DNA of 64,000 nucleotides, from positions 18,979,001 through 19,043,000 of the forward strand of contig NC_092673.1 in NCBI RefSeq assembly GCF_964355755.1, written 5' to 3'. Shown piece after piece: positions 47,701-59,300 of the stretch. The notes under the pieces were generated by a model. The model ran no database searches. It was not told where the DNA came from and saw nothing but the letters and a program-made list of their open reading frames with translations. The translations under genes and the position numbers were made by a program. Positions within the stretch are counted from its first letter, which is position 1. Every line of letters starts with the position of its first letter. This stretch comes from Antedon mediterranea (taxonomy: Eukaryota > Echinodermata > Crinoidea > Comatulida > Antedonidae).

Positions 47701-50268
47701 TTCAATGCTGGAAGCTGGTTCTACTCCTAACAAAGTTTCATATCTCCAAATTTCATTAACGTATTCAAAGCACTTCAATATTAAATATCACATTTAACAT
47801 AAAAATTCGGGTTTTGGATAGAATTTTGCTTAAAAAAATATACAAAAAACATCGATAAAAAATACTTTTCGCATTCAAAAACATTTGATACTTGGTATAA
47901 ATGTTCACTATAGGTTGCTCTATTCACAGAAATAAATTGCATTCATGAACGTTTTGTGTTGGTTTGTTTTTTCAAAATAGTTATTAGCTTGAAAAAAATG
48001 AGTTGGAATTGTGTGGTCTTTCATAAGTGTACATTTTGTAAAAACGTAAATTAAAAAAATCAGTGATATGGCTTGATAGTTACTTTTTGTTTGCAATATG
48101 GATGGAGCAACCTATATTGAACATTTATACCAAGTATCAAATGTTTTTGAATACGAAAAGTATTTTTTATCGATGTTTTTTGTATATGTTTTTAAGCAAA
48201 ATTATATCCAAAACCTGAATTTGTAATGTTAAATGTAATTTATTTAAGTGCTTTGAATACGTTGATGAAATTTGGAGATATGAAACTTTGTTAGGAGTAG
48301 ATACAGTTTCCAGCATTAAATGTTAAAAATATGTTTATATTACTCATTAATTGATAATAATTATTAATAAATTAATAGAAAACTAGAGAGGGCACTTTTC
48401 GACAAGAAAATTAATGTTTTTTATGTGCGTTATTATTCCGCTCGAGTTTATTCAATGTACTGTAATATACACTGTTATACTATTTTATTGGAAAGTAATT
48501 ATTTTTGTGTGAATCTTCTTGGAGTTGTTTGAAAGCGTATCCGCTTACTTCTTTTCTTCAGAAAACATCTAATTTAGGTCTTAAAGTGACAACTATACAC
48601 CTCACACCACCAACCTCCAACACACTAGTTTCTGCCCACACACACTTCATCTCCTGAACTAACATAGTACAGTATAAGTCAAATAAATTTTTAAATTTTT
48701 TTTTATTGCTGCCTCAAAAAATATTATATAATAGTAACAATATCAGAAAGGTAGATAGGTATTGTAATAATTTTTAAATTTAAAAATGTTTAAAAAAATA
48801 TGAATATATGTTTATACATACATTATAAATGAAATATATTAACTACTATTTTAGTAATGCATACACAAGTACAGAATATCAGAAATCAATGAATCATGTG
48901 TCTAAATGTGGCATTATTAGGCTAATTTGCTTTGAGAAAAACATTGATGCCATTGGCCTATACAAAAATCAAGGCAATTAGACAAAATATTTACATAAAC
49001 AATTAATAAGGGCCACAATGGAAATAAGTTTGACCTTTGGTTACTTTTTTGTGTTACCCTGAATTCATTCTTTGTATTTTTTTTATTTTTTTATGTTGTG
49101 TTATTTTATGAATTCGAATAAAGAAATGAAAAAAAAAAAAAAAAAATACTAATATTGGTAGGCATAAAATAATAGTGTATATAAACTTTCCTTAAATAAT
49201 AACAGTATAGGGCCTTACCAATTTATTTAATACATAATATATTAACTATATTACACAAAAAAAGTATAAATGAATTTATAAGGACATGATGATTATCAAA
49301 AATAGTCAATATAATTAAATTTTAAACTCATTACCGGCATTATAAATAATATTTTAAAAAGATAAGAATGCAAGTAAATATCAGATTCATAGTCCTCATT
49401 ATACACAATGATTTTCTACTATCACATAGTAAAATATAATACAATCATGTAGCCTTTAATGAGTTTACATGGAGGTCTATTCAAATAAATTTAAATAAAA
49501 GGGTCATAATATGTCTTCGTCTCCAGTTCGTGGAAATTGAAGTTAGGATTCCATCATTTCAACAACAACAAATATTCAAAATATCCTGTCAGTTTGCCAT
49601 CCATATAAGTTGTTCATCTCTTATGTTCAGAAATTGAAATGGTAAATAAACTGAAACTGAAACTGTGCTTATGTGGTACAGGTTGACGAGCCAGGAATGA
49701 TGGTAGTGCCAGTATACCGTGTAGTTTAGCCTCAAGGCAATACCATGTAGCTGGAGTAGCTTGGACAAATACAGTAGAGATTTATGAGACTTGGTGTGTG
49801 ATGATTCAGTATGATAAATTTGTGCTTTGAAAGACAAAATTGTAGATTTAGGAAGAAAATATTGTAAAATATAACAAGGAAATTATACTATAGTATAATT
49901 AAGGGGTAACCGTATAATACATAATTAATAGTAATAAAGGCAATGGCAATTACTTATATTATGTATACATTACAATATTACAAATAAATTCATATATTAT
50001 TTTATTATAAGGAAATCTGTTTTAGAATGAGAAAAAGCCGTCCCAACACAGATTTGAACCCAGCTATAAATAAAGCTATAAAACAAAATAGACCATATTG
50101 TAGCCGGACTGGGTAGCGTAGACTTACTTGAGGCCTAGGCATAGTACGATTAGCTAGAAGGATACAGGTCAACCCGTACCCATGCCATGGATGCCAACAC
50201 GCTCGTACCCAAATTTTGGTTTACATATATCCAAAATGTTGGCTTACTCGTACCCATCATGGGCTGCC

Positions 50269-50301
<33 letters not shown>

Positions 50302-53300
50302 CCTAGCCTAAGGCAGCAGGCCCGGCCCTAGCCTACTACAACTTAAGTCTAGGCCTAGCCTAGTACTAGGCCTCTAGGCCTAGCCGAGGCCCTAGTAGTT
50401 AACATCGTACATACGCCCTAGAGCCTAGTAGTAGCTACCTACTACTCACTAGCTAGGCCTAGGTAGTAGCAGTAGTAGTTATTGTAGTAGTATTATTGTA
50501 TTGTAGTATTAGTTGTAGCTGTCCGGTGATCCTTGGTCACTTGTCTAGATCCCCTAGTAGGCCTAGGCTAGGCCTAGTACGTAGTTATTCTTCAACAGTC
50601 ACACAATTTAGATTCTGCCGGCCGCTGATTGCTAGTGAACAGGGGGAGGGAGAGAAAGAGTTAGAAGAACTGAAATAAGCCGTGACGTATAATAAACATC
50701 ATACAAAATAATAATATAACTAACGAATCCGTATAATATAATAATGTTGTATGTTATAAAGTAAAGTAAATGCGTTTAATATAATACAATTATATTATAA
50801 TATAATGTATTTTATTAATAATATAATATTAAATGTTCATAATATAATGCTAAAACCAAATAATATAATACAAAAAGTCAATAATTTGTTACATTTTTCA
50901 CATAATATATTAGAAATAGATATAATATAATGCTAAAACCAAGTAATATAATGCAAAACGTATAATTCATTACAATACAATATATAATATAATAAAAAAA
51001 TGATATAATAATATAATATTTTGAATACTTCAGACAGCTGAGGCTTGCCATATAATTCATTACAATACAATATATAATATAATAAAAAAATGATATAATA
51101 ATATAATATTTTGAATACTTCAGACAGCTGAGGCTTGCCATAATTTATGATCTGATGAATCAGTATAATTTTGTTTACATATTTTTGACCGTAAAACAAA
51201 TATAAATTGGTCATATGTAGCTGTAAAGATAACAATAATTGACAATGGTCTAATTAATTGTAAAGATGAAATAAAATGGGACAACTACATTGATTAATAA
51301 TAAAATAACAAATAAAAAATGCTTATGTCAAAAAAATTAATAGAATCTGATTTTAATAAAAAATAATTATTAATTAATAACATGCTCCCTCCCTTACCTT
51401 ACAAAAAAATGCTTCTGTAACAGTAATAGGCTAACAATCTCTAGATGTGATCCATGGTAAGATATTCTATTTTGTTCTCATTTATCAATCATGTCAATTA
51501 GGATTATTGACCACATTATTTAGCAGTAATTCTTGCTATGGTTTGGGTTGACAAAAAAAACCCCCCAATTTCACATAATGTCTGTTGTCAGTATTATACA
51601 CCAGCAACATTGCAAAAGAAGGTAATGTACAAGGATTTGCTGGTGTAATAGGCTAACATTCTATAGATATGCTGTGGTAAACCATTCTATTTTGTTCTAC
51701 TCATTTATTAATAATGATAATTATGATTATTTACCACAATATTTAGTAGCAATTGTTGTTGTTTGTATTAACAAAAAACAAACAATTTCACATAATGTCT
51801 GTTGTCAGTATTTATAAACTTCATTATGATTCCTTTCCAGAATGGTGACACTCCATTACATTTATATCTGGGGAGTGTATATACACCTACCTTAGAAATA
51901 GTGACGTGTCTCATTCAGCATGGGGCACCAGTAGCATTGCAAAATAAGGTAAATGTACAGGGATTTGCTAGTGTAATAGGCTAACATTCTATAGATATGC
52001 TGTGGTAAACCATTCTATTTTGTTCTACTCATTTATTAATAATGATAATTATGATTATTTTACCACTTTATTTAGCATTAATTGTTGTTGTTTGTATTGA
52101 CAAAAAACAAACAATTTCACATAATGTCTGTTGTCAGTATTTATAAACTTCATTATGATTCCTTTCTAGGTTGGTGACACTCTATTACATTCATATCTGA
52201 GGATTGAATATACACAACCTACCTTAGAAATAGTGACGTGTCTCATTCAGCAAGGGGCACCAGTAGCATTGCAAAATAAGGTAATGTACAGGGATTTGCT
52301 AGTGTAATAGGCTAACATTGTATAGATTTGCGGAAGTAAACCATTCAATTAGGATTATTGACCACATTATTTAGCAGTAATTCTTGCAATGGTTTGGGTT
52401 GACAAAAAAACCCAATTTCACATACTGTCTGTTGTCAGTATTATACACCAGCAACATTGCAAAAGAAGGTAATGTACAGGGATTTGCTAGTGTAGTAGGC
52501 TAACATTTTATAGATATGCTGTGGTAAACCATTATATTTTGTTCTACTCATTTATTAATAATGATAATTATTATTATTTACCACAATATTTAGCAGCAAT
52601 TGTTGTTGTTTGTATTGACAAAAAACAAACAATTTTACATAATGTCTGTTGTCAGTATTTATAAACTTCATTATGATTCCTTTCCAGTATGGTGACACTC
52701 CATTACATGCATATCTGAGGAGAGGATATAATACACCTACCTTAGAAATAGTGACGTGTCTCATTCAGCATGGGGCACCAGTAGCATTGCAAAATAAGGT
52801 AATGTACAGGGATTTGCTAGTGTAATAAGCTAACATTCTTTAGATCTGCTGAAGTAAACCATTTAATGAGAGAAAAAAGTAAGCACATTAACAAAAATCA
52901 AATTTGATGTAAACAAACCAAATAAAAAAATAACTAAATAGTTTATATGATTTATGATAACAAACAAATTTAAAGTATACAGTTACCTATCACATAACAT
53001 ACATCTTTAATTTTCTTAATGAACAAAAAAATCTACTTTTTTTTTTATGTTCAGGTGAATCAGTATAATTTTGTTTACATATTTTTGACCGTAAAACAAA
53101 TATAAATTGCTCCTATGTAGCTGTAAAGATAGCAACGATTGACAATGGTCTAATTAATTGTAAATATGAAATAAAATGGAACAACTACATTGACTAATAA
53201 TAAAACAACAAATAAAAAAATGTATGTTAAAAAAATTAATAGAATCTAATTTTAATAAAAAATAATTATTAATGAATAACCTGCTCCCTCCCTTACCTTA

Positions 53301-56300
53301 CAAAAAAATGCTTCTGTACATCTACCCAGCTAATTATGAACATGGCCTTAAAGAGATCCTTTTCCAACCTAGGATCTTTTTTTTCATAATATGAAATTAT
53401 TCTTTTCAAACAGTCCCGTATCTTTTGTGGAAAAATGATTCTATAAAGTTGCTAGTTAAAATTGAATATACTAGTATTAAGTGCCCACAAATGGTTCTCG
53501 AATATATAAACTTTGAGAAATAACTAAAAATTGTCCAAGTCACACTGTACACAAAGCAAATGAATACAGATATGTTGGAATTTATGTAGTCAAATATAAT
53601 TGTCATCCTGAGAATTACCTTAATTTTGTTTATTACATGGTATTGTTCACCAAATTCCTGTCTTGGTACATTTGATGATGGGATGGTATCAGGCTTCATG
53701 ATATGATAGGATTTTCATCGGGGCAAATGGTTTAAATTAAATTTGTTATCGTTAATATCTAACTTAACTTAATTATGATATTGGTTTCATAATGATAATT
53801 ATGATTATTTACCACAATATTTAGTAGCAATTGTTGTTGTTTGTATTGACAAAAAACAAACAATTTCACATAATGTCTGTTGTCAGTATTTATAAACTTC
53901 ATTATGATTCCTTTCCAGAATGGGAACACTCCATTACATTCATATCTGGGGAGTGTATATACACCTACCTTAGAAATAGTGATGTGTCTCATTCAGCATG
54001 GGGCACCAGTAGCATTGCAAAATAAGGTAAATGTACAGGGATTTGCTAGTGTAATAGGCTAACATTCTATAGATATGCTGTGGTAAACCATTCTATTTTG
54101 TTCTACTCATTTATTAATAATGATAATTATGATTATTTTACCACTTTATTTAGCATTAATTGTTGTTGTTTGTATTGACAAAAAACAAACAATTTCACAT
54201 AATGTCTGTTGTCAGTATTTATAAACTTCATTATGATTCCTTTCCAGGTTGGTGACACTCTATTACATTCATATCTGAGGATTGAATATACACAACCTAC
54301 CTTAGAAATAGTGACGTGTCTCATTCAGCAAGGGGCACCAGTAGCATTGCAAAATAAGGTAATGTACAGGGATTTGCTAGTGTAATAGGCTAACATTGTA
54401 TAGATTTGCGGAAGTAAACCATTCAATTAGGATTATTGACCACATTATTTAGCAGTAATTCTTGCAATGGTTTGGGTTGACAAAAAAACCCAATTTCACA
54501 TACTGTCTGTTGTCAGTATTATACACCAGCAACATTGCAAAAGAAGGTAATGTACAGGGATTTGCTAGTGTAGTAGGCTAACATTCTATAGATATGCTGT
54601 GGTAAACCATTATATTTTGTTCTACTCATTTATTAATAATGATAATTATTATTATTTACCACAATATTTAGCAGCAATTGTTGTTGTTTGTATTGACAAA
54701 AAACAAACAATTTTACATAATGTCTGTTGTCAGTATTTATAAACTTCATTATGATTCCTTTCCAGTATGGTGACACTCCATTACATGCATATCTGAGGAG
54801 AGGATATAATACACCTACCTTAGAAATAGTGACGTGTCTCATTCAGCATGGGGCACCAGTAGCATTGCAAAATAAGGTAATGTACAGGGATTTGCTAGTG
54901 TAATAAGCTAACATTCTTTAGATCTGCTGAAGTAAACCATTTAATGAGAGAAAAAAGTAAGCACATTAACAAAAATCAAATTTGATGTAAACAAACCAAA
55001 TAAAAAAATAACTAAATAGTTTATATGATTTATGATAACAAACAAATTTAAAGTATACAGTTACCTATCACATAACATACATCTTTAATTTTCTTAATGA
55101 ACAAAAAATTCTACTTTTTTTATATGTTCAGGTGAATCAGTATAATTTTGTTTACATATTTTTGACCGTAAAACAAATATAAATTGCTCCTATGTAGCTG
55201 TAAAGATAGCAACGATTGACAATGGTCTAATTAATTGTAAATATGAAATAAAATGGAACAACTACATTGACTAATAATAAAACAACAAATAAAAAAATGT
55301 ATGTTAACAAAATTAATAGAATCTAATTTTAATAAAAAATAATTATTAATGAATAACCTGCTCCCTCCCTTACCTTACAAAAAAAAATGCTTCTGTACAT
55401 CTACCCAGCTAATTATGAACATGGCCTTAAAGAGATCCTTTTCCAACCTAGGATCTTTTTTTTCATAATATGAAATTATTCTTTTCAAACAGTCCCGTAT
55501 CTTTTGTGGAAAAATGATTCTATAAAGTTGCTAGTTAAAATTGAATATACTAGTATTAAGTGCCCACAAATGGTTCTCGAATATATAAACTTTGAGAAAT
55601 AACTAAAAATTGTCCAAGTCACACTGTACACAAAGCAAATGAATACAGATATGTTAGAATTTATGTAGTCAAATATAATTGTCATCCTGAGAATTACCTT
55701 AATTTTGTTTAATACATGGTATTGTTCACCAAATTCCTGTCTTGGTACATTTGATGATGGGATGGTATCAGGCTTCATGATATGATAGGATTTTCATCGG
55801 GGCAAATGGTTTAAATTAAATTTGTTATCGTTAATATCTAACTTAACTTAATTATGATATTGGTTTCATTGGGTGTTAAAAATCAGTACCGAAAGTATGT
55901 ACCAACTTTCTCTACCATTGAGTATAAATTTTAGAAGTTGCACTTAATTTACTGAAATTTCCCTTTACCTAAATTTATATGTAAATTCATTTAACTGCTT
56001 ATTGGCCTCATACATTACGCTTAACATCTAAACATTTGTTTGTACAATTTTATAAAATATGTATTAAATTATTAATGTTCAAATTTTGTGATTGATATTG
56101 TACAGTAAGTAGATTTTAATGACACTATACTACATTTGATCCATGGTAAGATATTATATTTTGTTTTCATTTATCAATAGTCGACATTTATGATTATTTA
56201 CCACATTATTTAGCAGTAATTTTTGCTATGGTTTGGGTTGACAAAAAAAACCCAATTTCACATAATGTTTGTTGTCAGTATTATACACCAGCAACATTGC

Positions 56301-59300
56301 AAAGAAGGTAATGTACAGGGATTATACAGGGATATTTCATTTGTGTCTGGATAGTATCCAAATATTATTTGCTTTGAAAGTTTATAGTAAAACTATTTGT
56401 TGTTTTATATTATGGCTCAAACATTTTAACACATCTACCTACTGTTCCAAAGTAAACTTTTATTCAATTTATTTCTTTCTCTCTCTCTCTCTTCCATCTT
56501 TCAATGTTGAAGGCGGTAGACTATAAACGGCAGCACTCAAGTTTTGGTTTGGATACAGGAGTTATAGGTGGCGCACTGTACAAGTTGATGTCATTTATTG
56601 GCAAATAGTAATTTCTATTCACGTCCTAATTTACAACCAATGTTAAAAAATAGTAAATCTATGTGTTATCACGTGATGCTCTTTCCTCCAATCTCTAGAT
56701 GGTAAATGTTTGAGCCATGACATAATACTGTATGTATGTGATGCGTAATTAAAGTGTGTTATATTGTATATCAATAATTTCTCAAAACTACTAATAACTA
56801 AACCCATTTTTTTAATAGGATGGAAATACACTTGTCTCTCTTTTAGAAAGTAACAGGTTTATAGAGGAGCAAAGTAAAACTGAAATTTTAAACTTCTTAG
56901 AAGGTAAGTGAAGTTTTAATTATTGAAATTTTAGGATCACGGTAGTGTAAAAAGGCGAAAAGTGTGCAACTAATAACAAATGGAGAGATTTTATTTATCA
57001 TAAATAAAACAAACAGTTGATTGTTTCCATCCAAAATACTGTAATAATGGAATGGAGCTAGTTTGCAGATTTATGTGGCATGCTTGATTGATGATTTTTT
57101 TTTTAACTTTATTTACTCCAGATGTTTTAAAAATCTATTAAAATCTCAATTCAATTTTCAGATATTCCATCTGATATTGCTGTTCGTGAATTAGAGTATC
57201 AGGAAGCGTACAAGGAAGCTTTGAAAGGAGGATCTGTCGCAGTCAATCTTGGAATGCTTAAGGTGATTGGACAGGAAGGAGTGGGTAAAACATGCCTCAT
57301 AAATTCCTGTCTTGGAAAGATGTAAGTAGTTGGACAGTAAAATTGACATTACAAAATACATGTAGGTACTGCCTAATTATAACAATAATAGATAATAGAA
57401 TTAAATTTTAACATTGTTTTGTAATTTTAAATGAAAGATCATTTTAATTGTTAACTAAATAACTGATTTAAAATGTGTATTTTATGAATAAAGACTATTG
57501 AAATAGTAACTACTGGTATCTATAATTAAAAAGAGAAAATTGAATTTTACAGCACTAAAAATGAATGACATTCATTGTTGGTTTCAAATTATTATATTAT
57601 TATTATTATATGTATCTCAGATTTGAGGAAGAACATAAAGTTACAGATGGCATAGCAGTGATAAGGACTGTAAGCACAACATGGAAAGAGGCTAAAGCTG
57701 ATAGTGGTAAACATGAATACAAATTAGCATATTACTCTTCCCATCATCATAGGCTATGTAACAATATTTATCTTTGATCTCATTATCATAGACACAAACA
57801 GGCCCACAATGAAACTGAGATGTAGAATGGAATTCAATAATGCATACAACTGTAGTATGGTGTCAACAGTCATATTTTCACATACATACAATTGTTACTC
57901 CATGATCCTTTAACACGCAAGCTATTGTTTGTTGATGTACTGTAATTATACATTAATTAATCAATCAGTTAATGTATTGTCACCTATCAATGTATCTGCT
58001 GTAATAATATGTGCAAATGTCTTTTTTCTCTACAGGTAATCCTTCAAAACAGTATACAAAAATGGTCACTGACAAACTAAGAGAAAAGGAAACTGTAAGC
58101 ATATGTCAATAATAGTGTAATAAAAACATAAAATAAATAAAATATTAGTACCTACAGGACTTTTTAACTATTGCAAACCAGTCACTTAGGCTTTCTTTCT
58201 AAATTAATCAATGAGGAATTATGAGCGGCTATTTCATTTCTTTTTGTTGCTTCAATCCTTTTAAAATTTACTCTAACAAATAACTTGGTTTTTTTGTTTG
58301 AGGGTAGATAATATTAGTTTTCTCTTATATTAAATTGTTAACAAAACTGTATTTAACTTTGAATAAACATTTATTTCTTTTTTATATCCATTTTTTGTGT
58401 TATTTATCAGATTGACATGAAACCACCTACAGATGATGTCGAGGATGATGATGGTATTGTTGTTGACTACAATAAGGATGACAACAATGATGACTACAAA
58501 AATAATGACAACAATGATTACAAAAATGATAGTATGTAACTTTCCATTAAATTCTAATTATTATTATTACATATTACATTACATACACATACATTACATT
58601 TTGTAGTCAGCTAATTTGCAATTATCTGTTTGCAATTTCTGTGATATTAAGTTTGTGCTGTAGTTATTTGAAATAATTAGATTATTAATTAGATTTTCCA
58701 ATTTAAAGTAACTTTTAATTTTCCTATAAAATTATTACATTTATGTGATCAGAGGTGGAGGTAAGGCAACCTTTAACCTGTGTAACAATTATGGTGACAG
58801 TCATACTTTTCTACCTCTACTCTGACAGTGTCAACTAAAACTATAATGATGATAACAATGATGGTGACTCATAGTGTAACAATGATAATGATAATGAAGA
58901 CTGCAATGATGATAATGACTCGGTGTAACAATGATAATGATAATGAAGACTGTAATGATGATAATGACAACAATGATGACTCGGTGTAACAATGATAATG
59001 ATAATGAAGACTGTAATGATGATAATGACAACAATGATGATGACTCGGTGTAACAATGATAATGAAGACTGTAATGATGATAATGACAACAATGATGACG
59101 ACTCGGTGTAACAATGATTATGAAGACTGCAATGATGATAATGACAACAATGATGATGACTCGGTGTAACAATGATAATGAAGACTGCAATGATGATAAT
59201 GACAACAATGATGACGACTCGGTGTAACAATGATTATGAAGACTGCAATGATGATAATGACAACAATGATGATGACTCGGTGTAACAATGATTATGAAGA

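Larger units (their letters stand above)
42344..51050. mobile_element. Giant palindromic element E2 (second copy, in tandem with E1)
   Basis: The left arm (42344-47922, interrupted by FB-d) and the right arm (48102-51050, interrupted by a LINE tail) are inverted copies closely similar to E1, with the same centre. The left end lacks the outer 82 bp present in E1 and abuts the right end of E1 at one TA. The right arm has lost roughly 0.7 kb at about 49597, relative to the other arms. The right terminus is duplicated at 51051-51140. No coding region is supported. Confidence 0.85.
51713..53790 (+). repeat. 2078-bp tandem duplication, copy 1
   Basis: Equivalent exon starts lie exactly 2078 bp apart in the two copies (51841/53919, 52170/54248, 52688/54766). 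The unit holds three intact ankyrin exons, one decayed exon and ~950 bp of intronic sequence. Confidence 0.93.
53791..55868 (+). repeat. 2078-bp tandem duplication, copy 2
   Basis: Nearly identical to 51713-53790; the only clear coding changes are in exon A1/A4. It ends where the two copies diverge after gatattggtttcat. Confidence 0.93.
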
